DNA from: Planococcus citri | Taxonomy: Eukaryota > Arthropoda > Insecta > Hemiptera > Pseudococcidae | Assembly (NCBI RefSeq): GCF_950023065.1 | Contig: NC_088681.1 | Coordinates: forward strand, 30,724,836-30,788,835 | Reading direction: 5' to 3' | Length of the DNA: 64,000 nucleotides | Part shown: piece after piece, positions 1-13,680 of the stretch | Layout of the letters: each line of letters opens with the position of its first letter | Position numbering within the stretch: the first letter of the stretch is position 1 | Notes under the pieces: generated by a model | What the model saw: the letters and a program-made list of their open reading frames with translations, nothing else | Told to the model about the DNA's origin: nothing | Databases searched by the model: none | Translations under genes and position numbers: made by a program

Positions 1-560
1 CCAATAGAGGAGGCCTGATTGGATCTGATCAGATGCTTAAATTGCCCCTACCCAATTAGACTTGACCAGATAGGATAAGATCTGCTTAGACCTGGTCGAA
101 TCCAATCGTTTCCCTTGAGAGCTAATAAAATTTATAAGTCATTTGAAAGTAAAATGCTCTTGAAAAAATTTCGAATTCAATTCATGTTGGCCCCTTGGCC
201 GTTTTAAAAGTCAACTTCTGGAAAAATTATTTTCGATCAGCATTGTTTTATCTAAAAAGAAAAAAAAGTCCAACACATGTAGGTATAAATAAATTACGAG
301 TAAGTATTATTCATCATTTAATTTCAGACTCTTCATTTTTTGGGCACTTCAAGAAATCGAAGCCCAAGGCCAAGGTGTTTTATTTGGTCATTTTTTCCCT
401 TAAAAAAGCAATTTTTTGATGAAAATGCGAAAAGGCCCAAAAGAATTGATTAAGGCGCACAACTTTGAGGACTATCTTTCAATTTTCTCACCACAATGAA
501 ATGTCTTTTTGGGAGATTTCTAAAGGAAATTGAGGTTCAAAAATATTTGCGATATTGTTG
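1..560. other. AT-rich intronic sequence, no gene
   Basis: The first 120 bases are a degenerate GATC/AGAT/GACC-rich short repeat (GATTGGATCTGATCAGAT and similar). The rest is A/T-rich with no supported feature. Confidence 0.4.
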
Positions 561-699
561 CATGTTTCCATAAATTGAATGTTTCCAAATTTGAAAAAAA
601 AATCAAGAGCCTGTAGGATTTTGTCTTTTGCAACATTTTAAAATTTAACATCAATAATTCGAACGAGTTCATTGAATTCAAAATCAATTTTATTACTTT

Positions 700-1370
700 T
701 GATTGCAATAAAAATATTTTCTGACCTCCTGAATCAATTAGAGTTGGTTTTGAGCTGCTTTGAAGCCTAAAAAAAAAAAAATGGGAATAACAAACGATCT
801 TTCAGCTTCTCTTCTTATAATCAGATAAAATTTTCATATTTTGTACTAGCCAAAGAATTTTCAGAAATTTTCAAAAAACATGCTCTTATTTTTGGTCTTT
901 GCAAAAAAAAAAGTTCTACTTGGATTACAATAAAAATATTTTTTGATCATCTGAATCAATTGGTGGTGATTTTGAGCTGGATTGAAAACTCCTGAAAAAA
1001 TAGTGAGTAAGAACCCATAATTTCAGTTTTTATCCCAAATCCCAATTAGATTAAATTTTCAAGTAAGTAAGTATACATTTTATGACCTGAAGAATTTTCA
1101 GAAATTTGCAAAAACTGCTCTTTTTTTTGGTAGGTCAAAATTCCTCTACTTGATTGCAGTAAACATATTTTTTGATGTCCTGAATTAGTCGTTGGTGGTT
1201 TTGAGTTGACTTGAAGCCTCCTAGAAAAATGTAGAGTAAAGACCAGATTTCACCCTTTTATATCAATCAGGTCAAATTTCAAAATTTGTATACTCATATT
1301 TTTATGAGCTGAAGAATTTAAAAAAATTTCTAGAATCTGCTCTATTTTTTGCCCTGGCTCGACATTTTTT
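700..1370. repeat. degenerate tandem repeat, three units of ~225 bp
   Basis: Three diverged copies beginning at about 703, 925 and 1153 share ATTGCARTAAAAATATTTT, CTGAATCAATT..TGGTTTTGAGCTG and GAAGCCTCC blocks. Confidence 0.6.
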
Positions 1371-4000
1371 GCTGAATTGTTGAAAAAAATTTTAATTTAA
1401 TTATTTAAGACTGGAAATTGGATTTTGAGTTTTTCATTACCATAGTTTGAGAAAGACCAACACTTGATGAGTGCTAAATTTGAAAAAAAATCAGTGTGTA
1501 TTTTATTTTACATCCCCATAATAAAAATTTTTTTTGAAAGTTATTTTTAAAAAATTCAAGCTTTTTCAAAAAACTATCTACATTTTAAAAATCTTTTCCC
1601 TTAATATCATCTCCAGCTGCCCAAACATAAATCCAGCCAATTTTTGACAATAAAAAACAATTTTAAAAATTGAATATGCAAATACCCACATTTCGTGCGT
1701 TTTATTCGAGCACTATCGAATTAATATCACAACAGGAAACCTTTCCCAACACTGCATCTTTTATAAAACCACACAGCACCATCGCTTTGCATTAGTATAT
1801 CAATCGTGCAACCTCGAACTATAGGTACCTATATAGGTAAATAATCTTCAAATCACCAACAACCGACTGCTGCGTCAAGATCCATCAACCCTTTCCAAGC
1901 TGGGACAAATTAAAAAACCGATCGTAATCGCTTTACACTCGACCTAGGTTTTCGACTAAATTAAATACCTCTTTATTGTAATATTTACACGTTAACCTTT
2001 GAGGAAAAAAAATCACACAATTAACGTTCAGTTGTTCTCAGTGTATCGGCGACCTTTCACAGGACCACAAACGAAACAAACTCGGTTTCGATATTTAAAA
2101 ATTCGTTCAATATGCAAATGGACACCCTTTCGTACACCGGATCAGCCGGAATGGCATCTTAAACCAGATATAGGCGATTTACCCCAATAATAAGTCGATG
2201 CATAGCATTTTTGATGAGAAAATTATCCACTCGTACTCGGACCTTTGAGATAAAGGCTAAAGTTGAAACAAACCAACAAGACGAAAACCAGCAACGTAGA
2301 GTGAAAATCCCGATGTGTAAAAATCGTTAAAAGTCTCGTTTTTAAACACGTTAGAAGAAGGGCCACAGGGAGGGATATTTTGTCCCGCTACAAGAAACTG
2401 GTCTTACGTACTCGTATCTCTATTCAGCACCACAGCCGGACACTGGTGGAATCTTTTGTTCAAACGTCACTGTCCACTACTCGTTTTTTTCCACGAGTTC
2501 TTATATCGTGCCAAAGGTTTCAAAAAATCAAGTTTGTTTTTAATCCATTTGTATTTATACTAATAATTTACGTTATGTAATGAAACATTGAGCTGCAGCT
2601 CATACACGATGAAGCTGGTTTCACTTTATAGGACCTCTTATAAAAATATGAGTGTCCACGTCTCTTTCTGGTAAACTGGTATGTCTAGAAACAAAAACCA
2701 CAGCACGCAATAACGGACATTGGTCTTTTGATGAAAATATCTAAAAAGATTTTCACCCAAAAAAAATAATAATATGAGGAGCAGAACATCTGTCCGTGTC
2801 GTAAGACGTATAACGAAATTCTTCAACTTGGGTCTATCAGATTACCTCCATCCAAAGGTGCTAGACAAAATGCAACCGCGACTTACGTTAGACTGGAGTC
2901 TGTAGGCCTATCTATAGCTATAAGTACATACATTGAATCATCGTGATCGTTTTTTTCCTCCTTCCTTTTTTTTTCTTAAATACGAGCAGTAGGTACTTAG
3001 GAGCTAGGTACACGTTGGACATTTTTTTCTGCCATTAAATAGCTCATCGCTTCGTACTTATTTACGAATATTCAAATAGGTAAACCGATTATATAAATAT
3101 TAATAGATGTTTTTAATAGTTCTCCTTAACTGTACACTAGACTTTAATATTGAGATTTATTCAAATTTAATCCGACCTTGTAACCAAGTGGGTATTTTTT
3201 CCATCTTACAATATCGCGAGTATCCATATTTTACGATATATTGTGCTCATCGTCTCGTCTCCCAATCCCCTAGGTCTACTCTATACACAGGAACATCTAT
3301 TCCAAGATACGATAAATGGGCAATAAGGTCTTATAATCCTTCAATTTTAAATATATTTGAGTAAAATTATGTCATATTTTGTATACGCACAAGTCGCCAA
3401 TCGCGATTTCAACCTTTTTTCTCGGTAAAGTTGACGATAAAAGAGAAAAAAACCCACTATAAGTTATCGGTAGGTACCACTAAAATTCCTAATTGTTTAC
3501 CAACAGAAACAGTTGTCATGACACTTCAATTACGCAACTTGTTAACTCGTCTTCTCTTCGTCGTCCCTTTCGTAGAGGAAAAAAATGATGAAAAGTAAAA
3601 GCGCGTACTCTCTAATGAATTTTTATAACCAAACCATCCTCTCTTATGATCCAGAGCCCGTTCAAACAGGTTTATTAATCGTCTAACCGTTACATTCTGA
3701 CGGCTAATTCTCCACATATTGGACTTGGACGAAATGAAAAAAAAAAAATACGTAAATAAAATCCATAAAATTCTCTCTTCCCATCTGCTGAGTTAATAAA
3801 CACGTTCATTCATAAAAATTCTCCACTAAACGAATAAAAAAAAACGATCGTTTGGCTTATTTATTCGATTAAACGCGTTACGAAAACGGATATCTCTTCG
3901 TCACGTGTACTGATAATGTGAATTTTTTATAAACAATTCGCCGTAACTGGATTGTAATTAATTGTGTTCGATAATCGTGACAACGTCGAGCGTCCAATTT
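1371..4000. other. svp intron, mostly single-copy block
   Basis: Nothing coding could be supported. From about 1680 to 4000 the sequence is less A-tract-rich and shows no obvious internal repeats, unlike its neighbours. If svp has intronic enhancers on this side, this is a reasonable place to look. Confidence 0.3.
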
Positions 4001-6159
4001 CGCCCTTCAGGCGATGGAATTTACCATGTGTAGTCGAGATGAAGTTTCAAACATCTTGAAGATATTCGAACAAATTGAAGAAAGTGTTTTCAATGGGTCG
4101 TTTGATTCTTATGGGTGTTTTTGACATATATTTGCAAAATTTCGGAAAATCGAGGTTCTGTTTCATTTTCTCGACCATTGAATTACGAATTTTGCTCTTT
4201 TTTCATTCCAAAGTATGAAAACTCATAGGGAGTTTTTCAAAAAAAATTCAGGTGCCCAAATAAAAAACTGAGGGTCGTATAAGAGTTTCTGCAACAGTCA
4301 AAATGGAGGTTTGTAACATAGATTCAACTACATACAAGAACAAATTATTCTAGGCAATGAAAAACAGCTTCTCGAAAATAATGTTCGTCTTCCATTTTGA
4401 AGTGGTTCTGAGAAAGAAAAGTTTAGTCAAGGTAGAAATTTTATTTTAAACAAAATCTTTGCAGATAGCAACTGGCTCTTTCAACTCTCCGAATTGAACA
4501 AAACCGAGTTAAATCAAAAGAGCATGTCCTCCCTCCCCCCACCCCATTTAAAAATTTTAGATGATGAAGTTCATTTTTGGGTTGCTGATGAATTTCTGGG
4601 AGTTGAAAAAATCCAAAAAAAGTTTTACGGTGATTTTTGACTCCTAAAATGATCTTAACAAGGGAATCCTCTGAATTGTTACTCTCCTGGTTCAGTGAAA
4701 CTAAATCAGATCGAACGAGTACGTCCAAAAACCCCTTTAAACAAAATATCAGGTACTCAAGTACATTTTTAGATTTTTGGTGATTTTCTAGAAAATTTAG
4801 AAAATTAATGAGAATAATCCTTTCAATTCAACTCCCACACACTAAAAAACTACCAATTTGGGCCATTCTGGAGTCTCCAGCGAGTTTTCAATTTCTCATG
4901 AAATTTCAAATTGTTCTGAAAAAGACAAAAATAAACTTCAGCTTTCAGCAACTTGTAGGTTTGTGTAATGCTTGAGTTTTTTTAATGCTTGAAAATACTC
5001 TCTCGGTTATTTTGGCCACAATAATATTCTAATGAAAATCATTTCAAAAGAAAATTTTCGACTTGAGTATTCTACATTTTGGAAAAAATCGAATTTTTGA
5101 AAAACATGGTTTCAATTTTCTTCTATACTGACAATGAGCATCAACCAGATTTTAGATGCTAAATTCAATACAAGATTTGTTGGAGAAAATCGAAAACTCG
5201 CTGGAGGCTTCAGAATGCCCTAAAACAGACACTTTTCGATGTGAGGGGGGGGGGGTTGAAATGAGGTCATAATTCACATTGATATAAAAAAGTAAAACCA
5301 AAGTATATTTCCCTCGGGCAGATTTCAAAATAATTTTTAAAAATGTTAATATAATGGAAAAGCTCTCAGAGTTTGTAATGCAGTAGTGCCAATTTTTTTC
5401 ATAATTTAAATAGGTAGGTACCAATTTCAAAGAACCAAAAAAATTTGGTAGTAGTTTTTGGCTATTTTTCTTGATTTTTTGAAACTTCTAACGAATAATT
5501 AATGACCAAAAAATTGACACCACTGCGTTACGAAATATTTCCACAGTTTCAAAAATGAAATCTATCGATTTTAGAATGGGAAAAGCTCGTCAAACTACTT
5601 TTTTTCATCGTTTTAGGTAGGTTTTTATTGCTCGAAAACTGCTGAAAAATTGGCATGAAGAAGGGAAATTCATTGAGAAATATTTTCGTATTTGAGAAAA
5701 AAAATTTCAAAACACAAATTTGTTCGAAAATAAGCGATTTGAAAATGTTCAGTCGCTCAGTAGCAAACTCTTAAAAAGCTATTGAATTTTGATGGAAATG
5801 GCTTAGATCAAGGCAGAATCTCAAATACTTACCATCTTTTGGGACTGGACCATTTTTCCCAAAATTGACATCTTGAAAAATGTGCTCTAATTTTTTGTTT
5901 TTGAATGCCTAAAAAATATTCTAAAATATTTTGCGATTTTTGACTGTTTAAAAGCTGTGTTAAGATTGGTTCAATTTTAAGCTGCAAGAAAAATGTTTTC
6001 CAAACTTCCCAACTTTTAACTGTTTGAAAAGTGTGCAAAAAGGTTCAATTCTTGTTTGGTTAAAAAATATGCCAGAAAGATCCAAATTTCGACAGCTTGA
6101 AAAATGTGCCCAAATTTCCAACGTTTGACTGCTTGAAAATTGTTTTTAAAATTTCTAAT
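4001..6159. other. AT-rich repeat-derived intron sequence
   Basis: Degenerate repeats with recurrent words such as TCTGGAGTCTCCAG (4867) and CTGGAGGCTTCAG (5201), and a G tract at about 5243. 5573..5705 is a direct repeat of 9385..9515. Short open frames here are chance. Confidence 0.4.
5573..5705. repeat. direct repeat paired with 9385..9515
   Basis: About 120 bp shared with 9385..9515, including GGGAAAAGCTCGTC, CATCGTTTTAGGTAGGTT and GGGAAATTCATTGAGAAATA. Confidence 0.7.
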
Positions 6160-6390
6160 TTTGACTAGGTACTCTAATTTTTTTTCAACATTTCAAAAAA
6201 CCACGATTTTTTCGAAAATGTCTCCTAATATTTGAGGACCCATATCTTCTCTCCAGGAGCACCTTTCGAACCAAAATTTTTTCCAAGTGACTTTCAACTC
6301 TATAATGATATTTATTATTTCTCGCTGAATTTGGTCAAATCCCTCCCAACATTTTTTTTCGAGATCGACCCTAATGTGGCTTAGGTCTAT
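6160..6390. repeat. uninterrupted copy of the repeat hit by the copia element
   Basis: Aligns by eye with 23850..23886 joined to 34105..34255, and so shows what the insertion site looked like before. Divergence is high, so this is a paralogue, not a duplicate allele. Confidence 0.55.
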
Positions 6391-7948
6391 TGTTTGCAAT
6401 AGTTTCGATTATACGAGTGTATATTGAATCACCTATCAATTTATTATTTGGAGGAAGGAGTATTGTTGTTGTTTGTTGTCCGAATCATAATTTTCTCGAC
6501 CGTCGAACTTTGCTTTGATTTAGATACAGATAACTCCTTTAATTTTCCACATGCCATCGTGACCCATGACACCAAAAAAAAAAAAAAAAAAACCAAAAAC
6601 TCACCTCGAAACCTCAAACCATGAAAATTCCATCGTACGTGTAGCCTATAGATCGCACGGTTGAGAAACTTCAATCGTCAGCCAAATGCCAGACTAGGAC
6701 GAGTATATCATAACTCATCGGCATACCACGAGTATAATATAAAACCATATCTCACGCTTTTAATTATAAAACTATACGATAAAAGGGCAGGAGGTAAAAG
6801 AGCGAAATTTATTCGGTATTTCTAATCGGTAAATCGATGCGGCACTGTTTCGCATAGTATCATAGAGACCATAGAATGCATATATACTATAATACTAGTA
6901 TACCTACTCGTATACTACAATATATGTAGTATACAAAAACTGATAAATCGAAAGTAACTCCGAGGACAACTCACGTGTTCGGCTCGCCAAGACTTGTAAT
7001 CGATTAGTATCGTGACTGGTTTACAGATGGAGCATGAAAAACAGTACGTATAATAAATAAATGAACGAGCAGAAGAAGAAGAGGCCAGAGGAGGAAAAAA
7101 GAAAAAAGAAGGAAAAACGTGTTTCATATACGTAAATGAATCAAAGACTTGCCCGATGATTTCCTCAGATATACACAGATTTCAATCGCAGCAGCCGCAA
7201 AATTGTCCATTTTCAATAAGTCCCTTACATAGGAAAAAAATTTCAATCTGAGGGGAAATTACTCGCTTATAATAAATCATAACCGTGTTGAGAGAACCGG
7301 TTCTCACATGTTTCGAAAGTTCACCAAATACCTGAAAAAAAATTCATCCGCGACACGTAAAAATACCCATAACATATTTTTTTCGCGATTAATAAAAATA
7401 GAGAAAAAAAGGATCGTATAATCATCGCAGTGTAGACCTCCCAAGTAGCTATATAGTAAAATAGTGTAAACGTAGGTATCTTGGTGAATACCTTTCGCAA
7501 AAAATTAATAAAATTTCATACGTAAACGTATAGATTAAAAGTCATAACTAATACGAATCTAGGTTAGATGATCCTTTCTAAATGCACCCATAAGTAATAC
7601 GTAACATAGGTTAGGTATTAAAGCGAACAAAAGGTAATCGCGAAGTTCAAAAAAGAACAACCGCTTATCAAATCGCCTTCGAACATTCACGTCAAATACC
7701 TACAAACCCAGAAGCACAAGCGAACGCGCTAATTTTATTTATGTAACTGGTTTTACATGCTATACCTACATAAGAAGTGTAACAATGGTGAACCAGAATC
7801 ACTTCATTGGATGGATTCTTCGTCCATGCCCATGCTTTTGGCTAAATTATGTTTTGTAAAACAATTAAACCGTGAAAATATCTCGATTTTTTACAACGAA
7901 AAATTATGCTCGATGAGTAATAATTTTTTGCATCTTAATTTGGACTTA
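6391..7948. other. svp intron, mostly single-copy
   Basis: Contains an 18-base A run (about 6573), an AAGAAG-type purine stretch (about 7070..7110) and many TACGTA/TATACT words. No coding or RNA gene is supported. Confidence 0.3.
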
Positions 7949-9312
7949 CAAGGGAACCTCTTGTGATGGCACACTCCGATTTGGACGGGACCGCGATTTT
8001 TGGAAAGAGCATAGTCTAAAACCCCCAAAACCAAATTTTCGGCTGCCCAAGTTCATTTTTCGATTTTTGGCGAATTTTTGAAAATTCAAAATTGACTGTT
8101 TTTGGCGATTTATGCTTTTTTAAAAAAAAAGTACGTACTTGATCCATAAAAATGGTCAAAATAAGTCCCAAAACTAATATTAATTACCCAAATCCAAATT
8201 TCACCATTTCCAGCCATTTTGGAGCCTCCAGCGCGATTTTTCAATTTCTCCAGAATTTTGAATTTGCTCCAGAAGACGTGAATATGAAGTTGGGCAGCTC
8301 AACATCGAGTAGTATATTACACTCGACCTGTTTAACGAGTTTATCTACATTTGAGCCGATTTTGAGAATGACACACCTCAAAAGTGGTTTTTATACCAGC
8401 TTTTTTCAAAATTAAAAAATCCAAAAAAATCAAAAGTTTCCCGTTTGTGTGGAAATTTCCGAAATCCACTCGAATCGCTGTATTTTGTCCAAAACTAACC
8501 CCCCAAATCCAAATTTCACAATTTCCAGCCATTCTGGAGTCTCCAGCGCGATTTTTCAATTTCTCCAGAATTTTGAATTTGCTCTAGAAGGCGTGAATAT
8601 GCAGTTGGGCAGCTAAAAATCGAGTTGTATATTACACTCGACCTGTTTAACGAGTTTATTCACATTTGAGCCGATTTTTGGAGTGACACATCAAGAGTGG
8701 TTTTTTGAGGTGTCACTCTCGCTCCAAAACGGCTGGAAATGGTAGAATTTGCGCTCCGGGGGTTAGTTCTTGAAGAAATACAGCGATTCGCGCAAATTTC
8801 AGAAATTTCCACACAAACGGGAAACTTTGTTTTTTTTTGGATTTTTTAATTTTGAAAAAATCTGGTCAAAAAACCACTTTTAAGGTGTCACTCTCAAAAT
8901 CGGCTCAAATCTGGGTAAACTCGTTAAACAGGTCGAGTGTAATATACAACTCGATTTTTAGCTGCCCAACTTCATATTCACGCCTTCTGGAGCAAATTCA
9001 AAATTCTGGAGAAATTGAAAAATCGCGCTGGAGGCTCCAGAATGGCTGGAAATGGTGAAATTTGGATTTGGGTAATTAATATTAGTTTTGGGACTTATTT
9101 TGACCATTTTTATTGATCAATAAGTACGAACTTTTTTTAAAAAAAGCATAAATCGCCAAAAACAGTCAATTTTGAATTTTCAAAAATTCGCCAAAAATCG
9201 AAAAATGAACTTGGGCAGCTGAAAATTTGGTTTTGAGGGTTTTAGACTATGCTCTTTCCAAAAATCGCGGTCCCGTTCAAATCGGAGCATGACACCTCAA
9301 AAGGTTCCCTTG
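7949..9312. mobile_element. foldback (long inverted repeat) element, copy A
   Basis: The first ~500 bp is the reverse complement of the last ~500 bp: CAAGGGAACCTCTTG..., ACTCCGATTTG.ACGGGACCGCG and so on. The centre carries rearranged sub-modules of the same sequence. TTA flanks both ends (7946..7948 and 9313..9315), a possible 3 bp target duplication. There is no transposase, so it is non-autonomous. A transcript would fold into a long hairpin. A related copy lies at 57709..59377. Confidence 0.85.
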
Positions 9313-9384
9313 TTAGATATTCTTGGATTCGCTGACGTATCCAGCGATCCTGGTGATTCCAGAATTCGGAGCTTTGAAGATGTT

Positions 9385-9515
9385 TTAGAGTGGGAAAAGC
9401 TCGTCGAACTACTTTTTCCCCATCGTTTTAGGTAGGTTCCATTGCTCGAAAATTGCTGAAAAATTGGCACGAAAAAGGGAAATTCATTGAGAAATATTTT
9501 CGTAAAAAAATTAAA
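9385..9515. repeat. direct repeat paired with 5573..5705
   Basis: Second copy of the ~120 bp unit, about 85-90 percent alike by eye, beginning just right of the foldback element at 7949..9312. Confidence 0.7.
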
Positions 9516-10926
9516 TTTTCAAAATTATTTCATTATTTTATTTTAGAGACCGAAAGAATTGAAAAAATTTTTTAAAAATTAGGGGACATTTGAATCAAAG
9601 AAGTCAAATGACTTACCTACGTGTCAAGTTTTGTTTGATTTCATCAAAAAAATGCTCATAGATAGTCAACTGTGTGCAAATCGAATACATATTTTTGAGG
9701 TCACCATTCCCTTCGTGGAGGGTGGTAGGATTATTATGATGGGCTGTAATATTACTTTTCACCACAGCAAGCAAGAAGCTCAAGGGAAATTTGAAAAAAA
9801 AAATCGATTCAGGCCCCTTTACTGAAAGCTAAATTTTTTCCAGGTCAGTTCCTCATCTCCCTCTTAATTTGTTATTTTGACGTTAAGGCTATGATCTTGA
9901 TGAACTTGCACCCATTGCCAGTTCATACGAATGGGTAATGTAGTTCACTATAAAGTACCTATATATTCGTGAAACCTCGCTATATATTTACAACAAAATG
10001 ATACCTAAATGCTGTAAAACGCATACACGCGTGGTACAAAATCACTGATGCACGCATGTCAATGCACTTCCTATACAGAAGAAGGTTAGCATAGCGTGAC
10101 CCGGCCGAACCGAGATTGCTATTTAGCGTTACCGTATAGTACACCTTTATAGTAATCCTAGTGTATGGTCGTAGGTATACCATTTTCGCGATCGTAAAGC
10201 GTTTTCTACGCCCGCCACTAACCTTGACCCTGTACACCAACCGCAACCTCCTAATAACCTCTCTCATACTCGTACTCGTATTCCATATTTAATCTTATTT
10301 CTATACACGTTTTTTTTTTCTAAATCGTACACGTAATTACGATGCGATTGATAATTGAAATACTTGTCGTCCTCGCGCGCACTGCAGGCCGAGCACAGAG
10401 CTAACATCTTTAGCTAGAGCTAGGCTATGGTAAGGTACAGCAGCGAGTGTGTGTGTCTTTGGACAACTATGCACTTCAACAACAACAACATTTAGTATGT
10501 AAACAATGGTTCGTGTTCAATGAGTATTGTAGACGACTTAGGTCGTGTATCAGTACATAATTAGTTATGGACAAAGAATTTATTCCATGTTCGACTTGCT
10601 AACGAGACTGCGAACATATGTGCTGTGTTTATGGTAGATATGTATGTATTATGGTGTTAAACATCCTCTATATGTGGTGTAGTAGATGAAACCGTAGGTA
10701 CCTACTTGAATAAAGTTGTAATGATGTAATTTCATTTTATTTTTGGTACTAGCTGCTAGTACATAGCTGTTTCCAGAATGATGCTGGAAGATAAAAATAG
10801 ACAATTTTTGCAAAAAAAAGTTTCCTGATTTATTAAATTAGCTATAGATGGATCTCGTCAGACATTTGTCTGGCTATTGGGGCAAATTTTCCCAGCCATT
10901 CCTCCTTTTTTGTGGCACTGAGCCTA
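9516..10926. other. svp intron, partly single-copy
   Basis: About 9880..10740 is a less repetitive block with CpG-containing sequence and TACGTA words. A 95-codon frame on the minus strand (9980..10267) has no recognisable features and is not called. Confidence 0.3.
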
Positions 10927-11316
10927 ATGACTAATGAGTCCATTTTACTGGCAGGGATCAGGGTACCTACTCAAAATCTGAGCTGTGCTAGATCAATTCA
11001 ACAACATTGTACACAGACCCTTAAATGTAGAAGGATTTTGACCAAATTCAGCAGACACCTTCATTCCGAGTGGAAAGTCATTCAGAAAAATGCCAGCTCC
11101 GGAGGGGTTCCTGGAGGAGAGATGTGGGTTCTCAAAGAGAGGCAATTTCGAAAAAATTATGGTTTATTCGCTCTAGCTTGGTATACCCAACCTGTTTTGG
11201 GAAAAATAGACCAGTTTCAAAAGACAATATTTGAGATACTGCATCGACCTACGTCATTGGCTCATTGTCATCATCAAAATCCAAGACTACATTTAGGGTT
11301 CTTCATGAGCGTTTGA
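10927..11316 (+). CDS. 129-codon open frame of unknown significance
   Basis: From an ATG at 10927 the frame is open for 129 codons, long for this base composition but within what chance gives in 64 kb. The product has no domain, signal or repeat I recognise. There is no splice context or poly(A) signal that makes it convincing. It lies on the strand opposite svp, inside its intron. It may be a decayed transposon fragment. Confidence 0.15.
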   Translation: MTNESILLAGIRVPTQNLSCARSIQQHCTQTLKCRRILTKFSRHLHSEWKVIQKNASSGGVPGGEMWVLKERQFRKNYGLFALAWYTQPVLGKIDQFQKTIFEILHRPTSLAHCHHQNPRLHLGFFMSV

Positions 11317-11769
11317 AAATTTGCAAATCACTTATTTTTGGGTAAATTATAGTGATTTAAAATTTTTTTCTTCTGGAACGTAAGGTAAGCAGGGTAAGCT
11401 ACAAAAATTTTAAGCAAGGGAAACAGTTCTGTCTGAGAGTGAAACAAAAGCGAAAATTTTTGAAAAATAGGTACATTAGGAATTGAAAAAAATAATTGTT
11501 GGTCAATTTTTTTGATTGAATAAAAAAACGCTAGATTGAATGAGCGTGTCCCAAGGCTTCCACAACACATAATTCCAAGGTCTGAAATTCATTTTTTAGA
11601 TTTTTGGCGAATTTTTAAAAATTAAAAAAATTTAAAGAAGAAATTTCAATAAGAGGTTTTTAAGCTTCTTCATGAAAATATAAATTTTTCGGAGCAAAGT
11701 GAACCAAAGTGAGTAATTTCTTCAGTTTGCAACTGGGAATTTTGGAGCCTTCAGTGATTTTTCAATTTC

Positions 11770-12520
11770 TGCTTTCACTCAATGAAATAAACTCATCACA
11801 AAAAAATCAAAATTCGAAAAAATTCAATTTTTAAATTAAACATCAAAAAAAGTTTAAATTTATTCAGTTGTCCTATTATGACCTCTTTCTGACGTATTTC
11901 ATAAAAAAGTTGGTAAAAATTACACTCGATCATAGCAAAAAAATTGAAATTCGTTTATTTTTTCAATTCACTCAGAATTTTGATTTTTTTGTGATATGAG
12001 TTTATTTCATCGAGTGAAAGGGTGTTTTCAACTTTTTCAACGGATACGTAAAAATAGGGGTGAAATGGGTCAACTTCACCAATCAAAACTTTTTTTCATG
12101 TTTTAAATCAAAAAATTGCATTTTTTCGCAAACTTTCAATTTTTTTAAATCGATTTGACGAAATAATTCCATCCCAATTTTTTAATATGCTGTTCAGCAT
12201 AAAAATTTGTCCATAATATATTTTTTTCAGGATTTTTTAGAGTCGGAACGATATGAAAACTACGTTTTGAAACTTTTCGAGCTAATTTTTCGTACAAAAA
12301 AAAGTGGCAACACTGATTTTGATGATATCACCAAAAAGCCTTTCAAAACCCCTAACTATTGGGAAACGTTCCATTTTGGTATGTAATGTCGAGTAACCCA
12401 CGGCTGAAATATGTCTGATATTTTAAGTTCACTGAAAACTTTAACATCCCCTAGCAGCCTATAAAAAGGGCTAGAGGGCTGCGATTTGCGCCATTGGTCG
12501 TCTCTTTGGAAGGTCTTTCC
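11770..12520. repeat. half copy of the foldback repeat at 15640..16650
   Basis: 12040..12510 is a direct repeat of about 16160..16640 (shared ATGGGTCAACTT, CCATAATATATTTTTTTCAG, AGTGGCAACACTGATTTT, GAGGGCTGCGATTTGCGCC). A short inner palindrome around ATGAAATAAACTCATCAC is kept, but the long left arm is missing. Confidence 0.75.
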
Positions 12521-13680
12521 ACAGGAAAAATATCAAAAAAATCACTGACCCCCTCTACCACTTCTTGGTCGAATTGACGTGGGATGACCCCCCCCCTGCC
12601 AGTGGGTTTGCTTAGGAATTCTGTGTGATTGGTTATTTTGTGAGTGAGAGTAAGGATAATGTGATGGGGTATTATTATTCCAAAAATTTGTTTGCTTACT
12701 TACTTTAAAAGTGACTAAAATTTTGGGACTCATTGCAAACTTCATGTTTTTCCTCTATCATGAGCTTTTTTATTACTCTAGTTCATTTTAAATTTTTGCG
12801 TAAGTAGGTAGTGAAATAAATTATTGTTCGTGTGATTGAATAAATTATTTATCTACGTTTATTTCAAATGAATTTTTCCTCATAATTTTGATATCTATTT
12901 TTTTATGTGATTTTTAAAATTAAAATTTTTTTGGTAAATGTTTTTGAATTTTTTTGCGATTTTCAATGACTTCTTTGGTGGTGATTCTAAATGAATCTGA
13001 TTGTGATAATTCCAAAAAAATTTTCCACAATTTTTTCCATTTCAAACAAGCAAGTGTTGAATTAAAATGATTTTTTGGGGGGGGGAGGAGAAGAAGAGTC
13101 TAGAAGAGGAGGGGGGTTTATGAATGATTTTTTTTTTGAGGTTTCAAATACATTTCTTTGTGTTGATCTAGAATTAATTTTTTGGCAGCGATTGAATTAG
13201 GAATTTTTTTGTAATGACTTAAAATCAATTTTTTACAGCAAGTTTTGGTAATTTTTTTCATAAAACTGTCACGTAAGTGCCCAATAAGCACTGACCAAAG
13301 TTATGAGTGCTGAAGTTCAATTTCTGCAGGCATTTCTCGAGTGATTTGAAGTTTCTGGAGAAATTAGAAAAATCGCTGGAGGCTCTAGAATATCCCAAAA
13401 CTAGTAGTAGTTCATGTATGGGAGTTGAATTATTGGTTCACTTTGCTAAAAAAAAGTTGATACTTAAAAAAAAATTTGAAATCGTCCTTAAAACAACTTT
13501 TTAAAATTTTTAAAATTTTTAAAATTCACAAAAAAATTCAAAAATGGATTTCAGCACTTGGAATTTTGGTTACGGAGATTTTAGTACATGTTCATTCAAT
13601 ACAACTTGGTTTTATTCAAATCGAAGAGTAAGAAGCATGAGTTTAAAAAGTTCTCTGTAAGGTACTTGTACTACTCTCGT
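12521..13680. other. AT-rich intron sequence
   Basis: Contains C/G homopolymer tracts near 12588 and 13077 and a copy of the TGGAG.CTC module at 13376. No gene seen. Confidence 0.35.

Noticed and set aside
9980..10267. 95-codon minus-strand frame with an ATG
   Set aside because: Composition is that of the surrounding DNA and there is no recognisable feature or splice context.
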